A DNA stretch of 64,000 nt. Origin: Anaerolineae bacterium. Lineage in GTDB: Bacteria > Chloroflexota > Anaerolineae > Aggregatilineales > UBA2796. The DNA is taken from positions 124,001-188,000 of the forward strand of contig JAHBVK010000002.1 of assembly GCA_019637555.1 (NCBI GenBank). Reading direction: 5' to 3'. Positions 34,574 to 43,962 of the stretch are shown here, piece after piece. Under the pieces are notes generated by a model that was given only the letters and a program-made list of their open reading frames with translations, was not told the origin of the DNA and did no database searches. How positions within the stretch are numbered: position 1 is the first letter of the stretch; the number at the start of each line of letters is the position of its first letter. The translations under genes were made by a program, and so were the position numbers.

Positions 34574-35953
34574 ATGAGCGAGCACTACGACGCCATTATC
34601 ATTGGCTCCGGACAGGCGGCGATCCCGCTGGCGACGGCATTGGCGAGCAGTGGTTGGCGCACCGCACTGGTCGAACGCAAACAATTGGGCGGTACTTGCG
34701 TGAACACTGGCTGCACACCCACTAAAGCGCTGGTTGGCAGTGCTAAGGTTGCCAGCCTCGCCCGTCGCGCTGCTGAATATGGTGTTGAGGTCGATGCGGT
34801 AGCAGTCAATTTTAAGGCGGTGCGGGACCGAAAACGCAAAATCGTGGAAGATTCGCGCGCTGGCAGCGAAAGCCGCGTCCGCAACGCCAAAGGACTCGAT
34901 CTGCTGCGAGGCGAAGGCCGATTTGACAGCCCAAATTCAGTTATTGTTGCCCTCAACGACGGTGGCGAACAACAACTTAGCGCCGACAAGATCATCCTTA
35001 ACGTTGGTGCACGGGCAACCCGCCCCAAGATCGAGGGTATCGATCAGGTGACGGTGCTGAATGAAGAGTCACTCATGGAACTGGATGCGCTGCCACAGCA
35101 TTTGATCATCATTGGTGGTGGCAACATCGGCTTGGAATTCGGTCAGATGTTCCGACGCTTCGGCAGTGAAGTGACGATCATTGAGGCGGGCAACCAATTA
35201 GCGGGGCGCGAAGATACCGATATCGCCGCCGCTGTAGCCGACATCCTACGTGAAGACGGCATCTCGATTCTGCTGGAAAGCAAAGTGCGCCGCCTTGAAC
35301 CTACATCCGACGGTGGCGTGCAGGTCAGCTTATCGGGCGCACAGGGCGATCAAAGCATCAGTGGATCGCACCTGCTGATCGCGGTGGGACGCACACCCAA
35401 CACGGATAAACTAAATTTAGCGGCTGCAGGTGTTGAGACCGATGAGCGCGGCTTCATTCGCGTGGATGAACATCTGCAAACCAATGTCAGCGGCATTTTC
35501 GCACTGGGCGATGTTAACGGAGGTCCACAGTTCACGCACATCGCTTACGATGACTTCCGCATCGTGCGCGATCAATTGTTGGAAGGCAAGGCTCGCAGCA
35601 CCAAAGAACGCCCCGTCCCCTATGTGATGTACATCGATCCGCAGCTTGGACGCATCGGACTGACCGAGGCACAGGCACGCGAACGTTATCCTAACCTCAA
35701 GGTGGCGCAGTTACCGATGTCGCACGTCGCCCGCGCTATTGAGACAGGTGAAACTCGCGGTTTCATGAAGGTGCTGATCAACGGCGACAACGAGCAGATC
35801 CTCGGCTGTGCGATCCTCGGCGCGGAAGGTGGCGAGATCATGTCGATGATTCAGCTAGCCATGATGGGCGAACTGCCGTATACCACACTGCGCGATGCGG
35901 TCTGGGCGCATCCGACTCTGGCAGAGGCGTTGAATAACCTGTTCAGCCTTTAA
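34574..35953 (+). CDS. FAD-dependent pyridine nucleotide-disulfide oxidoreductase
   Basis: 459 residues. FAD site IIIGSGQAAIPLATALA; redox disulfide GGTCVNTGCTPTKAL (Cys-x4-Cys); NAD(P) site IIGGGNIGLEFGQMFRRFGS; second FAD site GIFALGDVNG; C-terminal dimer and active-base region AHPTLAEALN. Wording is nearest to mercuric-reductase/dihydrolipoamide-dehydrogenase-like proteins, but there is no N-terminal heavy-metal domain and no C-terminal Cys pair, so mercury reduction is unlikely. No lipoyl-enzyme genes nearby. Electron acceptor unknown. Confidence 0.9.
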   Translation: MSEHYDAIIIGSGQAAIPLATALASSGWRTALVERKQLGGTCVNTGCTPTKALVGSAKVASLARRAAEYGVEVDAVAVNFKAVRDRKRKIVEDSRAGSESRVRNAKGLDLLRGEGRFDSPNSVIVALNDGGEQQLSADKIILNVGARATRPKIEGIDQVTVLNEESLMELDALPQHLIIIGGGNIGLEFGQMFRRFGSEVTIIEAGNQLAGREDTDIAAAVADILREDGISILLESKVRRLEPTSDGGVQVSLSGAQGDQSISGSHLLIAVGRTPNTDKLNLAAAGVETDERGFIRVDEHLQTNVSGIFALGDVNGGPQFTHIAYDDFRIVRDQLLEGKARSTKERPVPYVMYIDPQLGRIGLTEAQARERYPNLKVAQLPMSHVARAIETGETRGFMKVLINGDNEQILGCAILGAEGGEIMSMIQLAMMGELPYTTLRDAVWAHPTLAEALNNLFSL

Positions 35954-36025
35954 TGGATGTTGCTGCTTACAGCGTTAACTGTTTTGCGCCCTGCAAAATT
36001 TACAGATTGAATTTCCGCCAATCTC

Positions 36026-36055
36026 TTGACAAAGAAATACAGTCTGCTCTAAACT
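36026..36055 (+). promoter_or_regulatory. Sigma-70-type promoter of the lacI-like gene
   Basis: Perfect TTGACA (36026-36031), 18-base spacer, TAAACT (36050-36055). Confidence 0.7.
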
Positions 36056-36063
36056 AAATTTAA

Positions 36064-36113
36064 TGTTTGGGAGCGCTCCCAAACATAAAGTATAAATATG
36101 GGAGCGCTCTCAT
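36064..36113. promoter_or_regulatory. Two LacI-family operator palindromes
   Basis: Operator 1 is a perfect 22-bp palindrome at 36064-36085 with core GGGAGCGCTCCC. Operator 2 is ATGGGAGCGCTCTCAT at 36098-36113, one mismatch from perfect. Centres are 31 bp apart, about three helical turns. Both lie just downstream of the promoter, so autorepression by the adjacent LacI-type protein is expected. Confidence 0.75.
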
Positions 36114-36133
36114 TTAGCAGCTTTAGGTTATTT

Positions 36134-37144
36134 ATGAACCTCGAAGATATTGCCAGAAAAGCGGGCGTTTCGCGCTCTACAGTGTCACGGGTGATTAATG
36201 ATGCACCCAATGTCAGTGCCACTACCCGTGATCGCGTACGCCAGATCATCGAGGCAGAGAAGTTCCACCCCAATGCTGCTGCACGCGCACTGGTCACCCG
36301 TCGCACCGACGTGATCGGCGTGGTCATCCCTAGCGTAGAAAACATCTTCTTCACCGACAACAGCTACTGGCCCATGCTGCTAGCAGGTCTTGGACAGGCT
36401 CTGCGCGCAGAGGATTACGCCATGCTGCTGTGGATGGGCGAAGTTACCGACAATGACGAACGGCTGATGCGTAAAGTGTCCAACCATCACATGGTCGATG
36501 GCTTGGTCTTCGCCTCGCTGACGGGCGATCATCCGATGCAATCCCATCTGCTGGAAATGCGCTCCCCTATTGTCATGATCGATAAGCCTTACTACAACGC
36601 CGACTGCCTGAGCTACGTCAGCATTGATAACGTGCGGGCGGGCGAAATGGCGACGGAACACCTGATCAAGTTGGGGCGCAAACGCATCGCCCACATCACC
36701 GGACATCTGACTATCACCGACGGCAATGATCGCTTGCAAGGCTACAAGAATGCCCTGCGTAATGCTGGTCTGCCGATTGACGACAATCTGATATACGAAG
36801 GGTTATTTCACCGCGATGCAGGCTACGCAGGCATGAAACACCTGCTGCAGTTTAAGCCTGATGCGGTGTTCGCAGGTGGCGACACCATTGCTATCGGAGT
36901 GCTGCAAGCGGCACATGAAGCCGGAGTTCGCATCCCCGATGACGTAAGCGTGATCGGCTTCGATGACATCGATGTGGCACGCACCGCCATCCCGCAGCTT
37001 ACCACCATCCGCCAGCCCGTCTTGCGTAAAGGCGAAGTGGCGGCACGTATGGTGCTGGATATGGTAGAGGGACGCACGCAAGGTCCGCAGCAAGTATTAC
37101 TGCCAACTGAACTTGTGATCCGCAAGTCCTGTGGCGCGGGATAA
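36134..37144 (+). CDS. LacI family transcriptional regulator
   Basis: 336 residues from ATG 36134; the longer frame to 36098 would start inside operator 2. The HTH is canonical (MNLEDIARKAGVSRSTVSRVINDAPNVS), followed by the hinge NAAARALVTRRTDVIGVVIP and a periplasmic-binding-protein-like effector domain (VSVIGFDDIDVARTAIPQLTTI). It precedes a sugar ABC transporter and four glycosidases and is the natural candidate regulator of that locus, though a second clear copy of its operator was not found before the transporter. Confidence 0.92.
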   Translation: MNLEDIARKAGVSRSTVSRVINDAPNVSATTRDRVRQIIEAEKFHPNAAARALVTRRTDVIGVVIPSVENIFFTDNSYWPMLLAGLGQALRAEDYAMLLWMGEVTDNDERLMRKVSNHHMVDGLVFASLTGDHPMQSHLLEMRSPIVMIDKPYYNADCLSYVSIDNVRAGEMATEHLIKLGRKRIAHITGHLTITDGNDRLQGYKNALRNAGLPIDDNLIYEGLFHRDAGYAGMKHLLQFKPDAVFAGGDTIAIGVLQAAHEAGVRIPDDVSVIGFDDIDVARTAIPQLTTIRQPVLRKGEVAARMVLDMVEGRTQGPQQVLLPTELVIRKSCGAG

Positions 37145-37468
37145 GATGTAGTCAACGTCAAGCATGTTAGCCAGATGCTGAGTGCTCAAGCTGCTGTGAG
37201 GTCGGTAAAAGATAGAGATAGAGCGTTTGATACCAGAAACTTACTAATCATAAGAGGTCACTTCTTAACTCATGTTGCGTTCAACGCAACCCGCGAATGA
37301 GTTCTGGCACTTGGTAATTCTGGCACTTGAAGCACTCGTTTTCATTTGAATTAGTAGCTTAAAAGGGGGTGATGCCGGGGTAGTTCGAGGGAATGAAGTA
37401 TAAACGTTACGCAGCGCTCAGTTTCATGTCGTATTCCGTTTTTCGTTCATACAACGAGGAAAAGTGTG
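37145..37468. other. 324-bp leader region before the sugar ABC operon
   Basis: No gene. It contains a nested inverted repeat at 37267-37303, two copies of TTCTGGCACTTG at 37302-37313 and 37318-37329, and an AGCGCT core near 37413 that is not a convincing LacI operator. Confidence 0.55.
37267..37303. promoter_or_regulatory. Nested inverted repeat in the ABC operon leader
   Basis: Outer arms AACTCAT (37267-37273) and ATGAGTT (37297-37303) enclose an inner perfect palindrome TTGCGTT-C-AACGCAA (37275-37289). It may be an operator or an RNA stem. Confidence 0.45.
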
Positions 37469-38845
37469 ATGAAAACCAATTTCCGTCTCCGTTCGCTGGT
37501 TATTTTAGTGGTCGTCGCTCTGGCGCTACTGCCAGCGCTGTCCACCGTGAAAGCACAGGATAAGACTGTGGTCACGTGGTTCATCGGTCTGGGCACGGGC
37601 ACGCAGGCTCAACAGCTTGAAGCGCAAAAGGCTGTCGCCGATGCCTTCAATGCCAGCCAAGACAAGATCGAACTGCAACTCCACATCGCCGCCAACAATC
37701 AGGCTGCCCCTGACGAGCTAGCGGTTCTGCTGCAGTCGCCCGATACCGCCCCCGACATTGTTGGTCCTACCGGCTTCAGCGGCGCGAACGCCTTCGCTGG
37801 CTCGTGGATGGACATCCGTCCGTTGGTGGAAGCGGCTGGCTATGACCTGAAGCAGTTCCCCGAAAGCCTCGTCAACCTGTACGAAGCTGGTGACGAAGGT
37901 CTGTTGGGTGTTCCCTTCGCCGTGTACCCCGGCGTCCTGTACTACAACAAAGACCTGTTCGATGAAGCAGGTTTGGCTTATCCTCCCAACGAATTCGGTG
38001 CCAAGTACGAACTGAATGGCGCAGAAGTTGACTGGTCGTGGGACACGGTAGCTGAAGTTGCCAAGATCCTGACCGTCGATGCCAATGGCAATGACGCCAC
38101 CAGCGCCGACTTCGATGCTGCTGCCATCGAGCAGTACGGTTTCGTTCATCAGTGGGCGATCCAGCGCTCCGAGTGGTACACCTTCGGTGGTTTCGAGATC
38201 GTCGGTGCTGACGGCAAAGTCGTGCTACCCGAAAGTGCCCGCGCCGAGACACAGTGGGTATGGAACGGTATCTGGAAAGATCACTTCATCCCCAGCTCCA
38301 CCGCCAGCGGTAGCGCCCTGCTGCAACCCAGCGAATTCGCCTCCGGCAAGGTCGGTATGGCGCGCGTAATGCTGTGGTACACCTGCTGCTTGGGTGATCT
38401 GAAGTCCAACTGGGACATCGGTGTAGTTCCTAGCTACAACGGCACCTACTACGCTCCTGCCGATGCTGACACCTTCCGCATCCTCAAGAGCAGCAAGAAC
38501 CCAGAAGCTGCCTTCGAAGTCATGCAGTACCTGCTCGGTGACGGTGCGCTCCAACTGTTGACTGCCTACGGTGCGTTCCCCGCCCGTGCAGACATCCAGG
38601 AATCCTTCGTCAAGGCATTGTCTGAGAAGTATCCGTCAGTGACCAACTGGCAGATCATCCAGCCCAGCCTCGAGAAGGCACCTTCACCACATCACGAATC
38701 CTATGTCCCCAACTACAACAAGGTGAATGACCGTCTGACGACGTTCCGTCAACTTGTCTATGGTGACACGGGCAAGGATCTGGATGTCAACGCCGAACTG
38801 GATAAGCTGCAAGCTGATCTCCAGACTCTCGTTGACGAGAAATAA
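37469..38845 (+). CDS. Sugar ABC transporter substrate-binding protein (family 1)
   Basis: 458 residues from ATG 37469 with GAGGA upstream. A Sec signal peptide (KTNFRLRSLVILVVVALALL...VKAQD) has no lipobox cysteine, so the protein is not an obvious lipoprotein. The fold is shown by AVADAFNASQDKIELQL, GVPFAVYPGVLYYNKDLFDEAGL, and the trailing KNPEAAFEVMQYLL. Such proteins capture oligosaccharides outside the membrane. Two permease genes follow; a G/C hairpin at 38879-38904 between them could give this gene higher transcript levels. The ligand is unknown. Confidence 0.92.
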   Translation: MKTNFRLRSLVILVVVALALLPALSTVKAQDKTVVTWFIGLGTGTQAQQLEAQKAVADAFNASQDKIELQLHIAANNQAAPDELAVLLQSPDTAPDIVGPTGFSGANAFAGSWMDIRPLVEAAGYDLKQFPESLVNLYEAGDEGLLGVPFAVYPGVLYYNKDLFDEAGLAYPPNEFGAKYELNGAEVDWSWDTVAEVAKILTVDANGNDATSADFDAAAIEQYGFVHQWAIQRSEWYTFGGFEIVGADGKVVLPESARAETQWVWNGIWKDHFIPSSTASGSALLQPSEFASGKVGMARVMLWYTCCLGDLKSNWDIGVVPSYNGTYYAPADADTFRILKSSKNPEAAFEVMQYLLGDGALQLLTAYGAFPARADIQESFVKALSEKYPSVTNWQIIQPSLEKAPSPHHESYVPNYNKVNDRLTTFRQLVYGDTGKDLDVNAELDKLQADLQTLVDEK

Positions 38846-38878
38846 GGCTTAACCGCCTAGTATCTACGTTACTACCCG

Positions 38879-38904
38879 CCCCTTCTCCTTCAGTGGAGGA
38901 GGGG
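38879..38904 (+). terminator. Intercistronic hairpin after the binding-protein gene
   Basis: CCCCTTCTCC-TTCAGT-GGAGGAGGGG; no T-run, so more likely an attenuator or mRNA stabiliser than a full terminator. Related to family A repeats. Confidence 0.5.
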
Positions 38905-38980
38905 ACGGTGGTTAATTAGCTAGCAGAACGAGTATCGTAACAGCATCAAGAGAGCCAGTTTTGTTCAGGATCGGTGTGCC

Positions 38981-39937
38981 ATGACTAGCCAAGTCGCTGT
39001 AACCTCATCAGTTCAACCACAACCGAGAACCCGACCTTTGTCGCAGTTACAACGACAGCGCGTTTGGGGTTGGGTGTTTCTGTCGCCGTGGATTGTCGGA
39101 TTCTTCCTCTTCACCTTTTTTCCCATCGTCGCGTCTTTGATCTTCAGTTTCACCGAATTTAGCATTACCAATGGTGAGCCGATCAAATGGGTAGGCTTGC
39201 AAAATTGGTCGAAGTTATTTACCGACCCCTTAGCCCTGACGGCAATGAACGTCACCGTTCGCCTGATGCTAATGTCGATTCCCTTCGCCATTTTGATCCC
39301 ATTGGGCATGGCGACGCTGTTGAATTCCAAGGCATTAGCGGGTAAACCGCTGTTCCGCGCGTTGTTCTATCTGCCCTACATGGTGCCTGTTATTTCCAGC
39401 ATTTTCATCTGGCAGGCGTTCCTCAACGGGCAGACGGGTTATCTGGCGCGCTTGCTGCGCCTCGTGGGAATCGAGGGTCCGAACTGGGTATATGACCCCA
39501 ACTGGGTGCTGCCCGCCATCATCCTGATCGGCGTATGGGGTGTGGGTAATGCCATGCTGACCATGCTTGCCACCATGTCAGGTGTGCCATCGGAACTTTA
39601 CGAAGCTGCCAAAGTGGACGGCGCGAACGCCATTACTTCTTGGCTGAAGATCACGCTGCCGATGATTTCGCCAGTTATTTTCTACAATCTGGTGCTTTCA
39701 GTGATCGGCTTGATGCAGATTTTCGCTGTGCCTTACGTGTTGACGCTCAACACCGGACGCGCGAACGAAGCGATCTACGTTTATAACGTCCATCTGTATA
39801 AGACGGCATTCCAGTACGGTGATATGGGTTATGCGGCGGCGCTGGCGTGGTTCATGTTCCTCGTGGCGCTGGTCATGACCATCATATTGTTCGCTACCTC
39901 CCGTAACTGGGTTTATTATGCGGGCGGGGAGAATTAA
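38981..39937 (+). CDS. Sugar ABC transporter permease (MalF/UgpA type)
   Basis: 318 residues with six predicted helices. The N-terminus QRQRVWGWVFLSPWIVGFFLFTFFPIVASLIFSFTEF is typical of this subfamily. The cytoplasmic EAA loop reads ELYEAAKVDGANAITSWLKITLPMISPV. It pairs with the next permease; no ATPase gene lies in the locus, so a shared MsmK/MalK-type ATPase elsewhere is expected. Confidence 0.93.
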   Translation: MTSQVAVTSSVQPQPRTRPLSQLQRQRVWGWVFLSPWIVGFFLFTFFPIVASLIFSFTEFSITNGEPIKWVGLQNWSKLFTDPLALTAMNVTVRLMLMSIPFAILIPLGMATLLNSKALAGKPLFRALFYLPYMVPVISSIFIWQAFLNGQTGYLARLLRLVGIEGPNWVYDPNWVLPAIILIGVWGVGNAMLTMLATMSGVPSELYEAAKVDGANAITSWLKITLPMISPVIFYNLVLSVIGLMQIFAVPYVLTLNTGRANEAIYVYNVHLYKTAFQYGDMGYAAALAWFMFLVALVMTIILFATSRNWVYYAGGEN

Positions 39938-39942
39938 GCATC

Positions 39943-41025
39943 ATGGCAACGAATTCACTGACTCCCAAGTACGTCAACACCTCGCCGTATTACGGTGCAC
40001 AGCTACGCAAGTTCGCTGGCGTTGCCTTGGTTACACTGTTCGCCACGCTGCTGGTGACGATCTACCTGCTGCCCTTCGGCAACATGGCACTGCTCTCCCT
40101 GCGCGATCAGGACATGCTCTCGCAGACGGCAGACACGCCAATCTTCCCGATGAAGCCAGAAACTATCGAGTGGCAGGGCAAAACCTACGACGTTTATGAA
40201 GTGCCGACAGAATCGGGCACCCGTCAGTTAGCACTGGTTAAGAAGGGGCGCGCTAGCAGCGAGTTTGTGGATCCCGCCAACCCTGATGCGGGTACGATTA
40301 CATGGGAAGGCTCATGGCGCAGCCTGCAACCCGCATGGGTAATGGCTCCGCGTTGGGAGAACTTCCCCGAAGCATGGAACCTGCTGAACTTCCCGCTGTT
40401 GTTCCGCAATACGCTAGCAATTGCCGTGTTCGGTATGATCGGTACGCTGATCTCCTGTATCTCGGTAGCTTACGCTTTCGCACGCTTCCCGCTGCCGGGT
40501 AAGAACATCATGTTCTTGATCCTGATCAGCACGATCATTCTGCCGACGCAGGTAACCTTGATCCCCACCTTCGTGGTCTTTGCCAAGATCGGTTGGGTGA
40601 ACACATGGCTGCCCCTGATTATCCCGCACTTCTTCGCCAACGCTTACAACGTGTTCCTGCTGCGTCAGTTCTTCATGACGCTGCCGCGTGAACTCGATGA
40701 AGCGGCGATGATCGACGGCGCGGGACCGGTACAGATTCTGCTGCGGGTGATCATCCCTCAATCATGGCCCGCCATCCTCTCGGTGGCGATCTTCCACTTT
40801 GTGTTCGCGTGGAACGACTACTTCGGTCCACTGATCTACCTAGGCGGTCGCCGTGACCTGACGACGATCTCCGTTGGTGTGCAAGTGTTCAACTTCCAGT
40901 ACGGTCCACGACCTGAACTGGTACAGGCGACCTCGCTGATGGCGATGGTGCTGCCGGTGGTGATCTTTATTGTGGCGCAGCGCGTATTCATGCGCGGTGT
41001 CGTGATCACGGGCGTCGAGAAATGA
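39943..41025 (+). CDS. Sugar ABC transporter permease (MalG type) with extracytoplasmic insert
   Basis: 360 residues versus about 280 in usual MalG-type permeases. The extra ~80 residues (about 60-145) follow the first helix and read as a small soluble domain: PMKPETIEWQGKTYDVYEVPTES, RQLALVKKGRASSEFVDP, TITWEGSWRSLQPAW. The rest is standard, with EAA motif ELDEAAMIDGAGPVQILLRVIIP. The insert probably faces the binding protein. Its stop overlaps the start of the next gene by 4 bases (ATGA). Confidence 0.92.
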   Translation: MATNSLTPKYVNTSPYYGAQLRKFAGVALVTLFATLLVTIYLLPFGNMALLSLRDQDMLSQTADTPIFPMKPETIEWQGKTYDVYEVPTESGTRQLALVKKGRASSEFVDPANPDAGTITWEGSWRSLQPAWVMAPRWENFPEAWNLLNFPLLFRNTLAIAVFGMIGTLISCISVAYAFARFPLPGKNIMFLILISTIILPTQVTLIPTFVVFAKIGWVNTWLPLIIPHFFANAYNVFLLRQFFMTLPRELDEAAMIDGAGPVQILLRVIIPQSWPAILSVAIFHFVFAWNDYFGPLIYLGGRRDLTTISVGVQVFNFQYGPRPELVQATSLMAMVLPVVIFIVAQRVFMRGVVITGVEK

Positions 41026-42371
41026 TCGGACGTACCGTGAAAGGTAGCTTACTTCGGCTCTCCTTGCTGTTGCTGGTGATCGCGGTCGGCTTCGGCGTGG
41101 CGCTTCCTGTGGAACGTGCCAGCGCACAGGCAGGCTCTACGGCGGCGCTGACCGTCGATCCCGGCACCAGTAGAGGGACAATCAGCCGTTATGTTTATGG
41201 GGTAAATTATGGTCCGTGGGCACTAGTGCCACCGGACCTGTGGCCCCTCGCTAAAGAGGCACAGATTTCGTATCTCCGTTTCCCCGCTGGCAACTGGGGA
41301 GATCGGAACGACATCCAGACCACACAGATTGATCTGTTGATGCTGTTCGCCAAACAGATTGGCGCGGAACCAACGATCACGGTGCGTCTGTACAATGGCA
41401 CGCCGGAAAAAGCAGCCGAGTTGGTGCGCTATACCAACATCGAGAAGAAGTACGGGGTCACCTACTGGAGTATCGGCAACGAACCGAACCTGCTACCAGA
41501 AGAATTTCCCAACGATTCGCCATCGCTGCCAGAGTTAATCACCAATTGGCGCAGCATAGCCGAAGCGATGCTTGCCGTCGATCCGACGATTAAGTTTGTC
41601 GGACCGGACATTAGCCAGTATCCCTATTCTGCTGATGCGCCCGCGTATCTGACCAAGATACGTGACTTCCTGAGTGATTTCCTGAAGGCGAACGGCGATC
41701 TGATCAGCATAGTTACCATCCACCGCTATCCGTTCCCGTTGAGCATAAATGCGCCTGCGACTACCATCGAACAGTTAAAAAGCACCGCCGCCGAATGGGA
41801 TTACATCATCCCTAATCTGCGCGAAGTGGTGAAAGAAGCAACCGGACGCGATCTGCCTGTTGGCGTGACCGAGATCAACAGTCACTGGAATAAGCCAATG
41901 GGTGGTCCCGCTTCCGTCGAATCGCACTACAACGCGATCTGGTGGGCGGATGTGCTAGGGCGCTTGATCCGCCAGAAAACGGATATGGTAGCGTTCTGGC
42001 TGCTCGGTTCCTATGGTGAGTTAGGTGGTCACGGGTTGTTGGCGAAGTACGAAGCACGCCCCACCTATTACGTCTACCCGATGTATAAGATGCTGGGCGA
42101 GGAACTACTCACCAGTTCGACGGATAGTCAGGATGTCTCGATCACGGCGGCGAAACGTGCCGACGGCGCACTCACGCTGATGCTGGTTAACCTGTCTACC
42201 GAAGAACGTCAGGTTACGCTGTCCATTAGCGGTATGGATGCGGTGAAAGCGGCGGAAACGTGGCGCTTCGATCCGGAGCACAACGCCGAGCAAGTTGCCA
42301 CTGATGAATCACTGGCTGGCACGGTAACGCTGCCGGGACAGTCCATGACGCTTTACGTCATCGCACCATGA
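41022..42371 (+). CDS. Secreted clan GH-A glycoside hydrolase
   Basis: 449 residues with a signal peptide (~1-36, ending ASAQA). The TIM barrel has the clan A pair: acid/base Glu154 in YWSIGNEPNL and nucleophile Glu284 in VGVTEINSHWN, with LRFPAGNWGDRND on an early strand. A C-terminal beta-sandwich (~365-449, ALTLMLVNLSTEERQVTLSI) is like that of GH39/GH51/GH79 enzymes. The exact GH family is not certain. It is translationally coupled to the permease, so it probably releases the sugar that this transporter imports. Confidence 0.8.
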   Translation: MIGRTVKGSLLRLSLLLLVIAVGFGVALPVERASAQAGSTAALTVDPGTSRGTISRYVYGVNYGPWALVPPDLWPLAKEAQISYLRFPAGNWGDRNDIQTTQIDLLMLFAKQIGAEPTITVRLYNGTPEKAAELVRYTNIEKKYGVTYWSIGNEPNLLPEEFPNDSPSLPELITNWRSIAEAMLAVDPTIKFVGPDISQYPYSADAPAYLTKIRDFLSDFLKANGDLISIVTIHRYPFPLSINAPATTIEQLKSTAAEWDYIIPNLREVVKEATGRDLPVGVTEINSHWNKPMGGPASVESHYNAIWWADVLGRLIRQKTDMVAFWLLGSYGELGGHGLLAKYEARPTYYVYPMYKMLGEELLTSSTDSQDVSITAAKRADGALTLMLVNLSTEERQVTLSISGMDAVKAAETWRFDPEHNAEQVATDESLAGTVTLPGQSMTLYVIAP

Positions 42372-42400
42372 CACTGCAAGCCGTCTTAACCTCGATCTCA

Positions 42401-42428
42401 GAAACCCGGAGCGTAAGCTTCGGGTTTC
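42401..42428 (+). terminator. Hairpin between the GH-A gene and the GH1 gene
   Basis: GAAACCCG...CGGGTTTC stem with an inner GC/GC pair; no clear T-run, so it may only reduce read-through. Confidence 0.45.
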
Positions 42429-42475
42429 CATCCCTTCGGTAATCCCTCTCACGCACTAAGGAATCATCACGTTCT

Positions 42476-43840
42476 ATGCCATTTCCACAGGATTTTGTCT
42501 GGGGTACTGCGACTTCCAGCTATCAGATCGAGGGTATGTTTGCGGGCGATGGGCGCGGCGAATGTATCTGGACGCGCTTCTCGCACACGCCGGGGAAGAT
42601 CGCGGACGGAAGCAACGGTGATGTCGCCTGCGATCACTATCACCGCTTCCCCGAAGATGTAGCGCTGATGAAGGCGCTGCACATGGACGCCTATCGCTTT
42701 TCGATCTCGTGGGCGCGGGTGCTGCCGCAAGGCACGGGTACGATCAACCAGATCGGCTTGGATTTTTATGATCGGCTGGTTGATGAACTGCTGCGAAACG
42801 GGATCACACCATCGGGAACGCTGTATCACTGGGATTTGCCGCAAGCGCTCGAAGATCGCGGCGGCTGGACGAATCCCGATATTCCCTCGTGGTTCGCTGA
42901 GTACACCGATGTGGTAGCGCGTCGTTTGGGCGATAGGGTGAAATTCTGGTCAACGCTGAATGAGCCGTGGTGCACCGCATTCCTCGGCTATTGGTTAGGG
43001 GTACATGCACCCGGGCAGCGGGATCAGAAGTTGGGGTTCCGTGCCGCGCATCAGACCTTACTGGCGCACGCCGCCGCCGTACCAATCCTGCGGCAGCATA
43101 GTCACGATGCCAAAGTGGGCATCACCCTGAACCTCGTACCGCACGATCCGGCGTCGGATAAGCCCGAAGATGTGCGGGTGGCGCGGATGGCAGATGTAAT
43201 TAGCAATGACTGGTTCCTCGATCCGGTGTTTCGCGGTGAATATCCGGCGGAGGCGCTGGCAGAACTGACCGCGCTGGGGTTGATGGAGGGTATTGACGCT
43301 AGTGAAGTCAAAGCTGCCAAGCTGCCGTTAGATTTCTTGGGCGTCAATTACTATATGCGCTGGGTGCATGAGTACGATCCTTCCGCACCCGGACAGAGCC
43401 GCAACCGTTTCCCCGACGATGCCGAGTTCACCGACATTGGTTGGGAAGTTTACGAACGCGGATTACTGGACACGCTGTTGAAAGTTCATCGGGACTATTC
43501 GCCCGCTGAGATTTACATCAACGAATGCGGTGCGGCGTACAGTGATCCGGATCAGGCAGACGGTGAGATCGTAGAAGACCCCAAGCGCGTAGCCTTCTTG
43601 CGGCGCTATCTGGGCGCAGCGGAGTCAGCGCTGCATCAGGGCGTGCCCCTGAAGGGCTGGTTCACGTGGAGCTTGCTGGACAACTTCGAGTGGGCGGAAG
43701 GCTACTCCAAGCGTTTCGGCATCGTCCATGTGGATTTCGCTACGCAGAAACGCACGCTCAAGCGCAGCGGCATCTATATGCGCGAGGTGGCGAAGACGGG
43801 GGATGTGCAGGTAAATGTAGACAATGTATCGCTTCCGTGA
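42476..43840 (+). CDS. GH1 beta-glucosidase
   Basis: 454 residues, normal GH1 length. N-terminal signature FPQDFVWGTATSSYQIEG; acid/base Glu163 in TLNEPW; nucleophile Glu350 in YINECGAAY, where the usual ENG reads ECG; substrate-site motifs WSLLDNFEWAEGYSKRFG. No signal peptide, so it works in the cytoplasm on imported beta-glycosides. Most GH1 enzymes act on beta-glucosides, beta-galactosides or 6-phospho versions; the SEGYSKRFG-type loop favours non-phosphorylated substrates. Confidence 0.94.
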   Translation: MPFPQDFVWGTATSSYQIEGMFAGDGRGECIWTRFSHTPGKIADGSNGDVACDHYHRFPEDVALMKALHMDAYRFSISWARVLPQGTGTINQIGLDFYDRLVDELLRNGITPSGTLYHWDLPQALEDRGGWTNPDIPSWFAEYTDVVARRLGDRVKFWSTLNEPWCTAFLGYWLGVHAPGQRDQKLGFRAAHQTLLAHAAAVPILRQHSHDAKVGITLNLVPHDPASDKPEDVRVARMADVISNDWFLDPVFRGEYPAEALAELTALGLMEGIDASEVKAAKLPLDFLGVNYYMRWVHEYDPSAPGQSRNRFPDDAEFTDIGWEVYERGLLDTLLKVHRDYSPAEIYINECGAAYSDPDQADGEIVEDPKRVAFLRRYLGAAESALHQGVPLKGWFTWSLLDNFEWAEGYSKRFGIVHVDFATQKRTLKRSGIYMREVAKTGDVQVNVDNVSLP

Positions 43841-43962
43841 AATAGCTTGAGCTTATCCAAATCAATGGAGTGGGAAAGATTAGGTTCGTTTTGAGTTTGG
43901 TGCTCTCGTTTGCGTTCACAGCTTGTGCAGACTAGTGGGCAGCAATCAATGGAGTTCCCTAT

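Noticed and set aside
34574-35953. Mercuric reductase
   Set aside because: The Cys-x4-Cys and FAD sites fit the wider family, but the C-terminal cysteine pair and mer genes are absent.
37411-37424. AGCGCT core near the transporter gene as a third LacI operator
   Set aside because: Flanks are not symmetrical and do not match the two clear operators.
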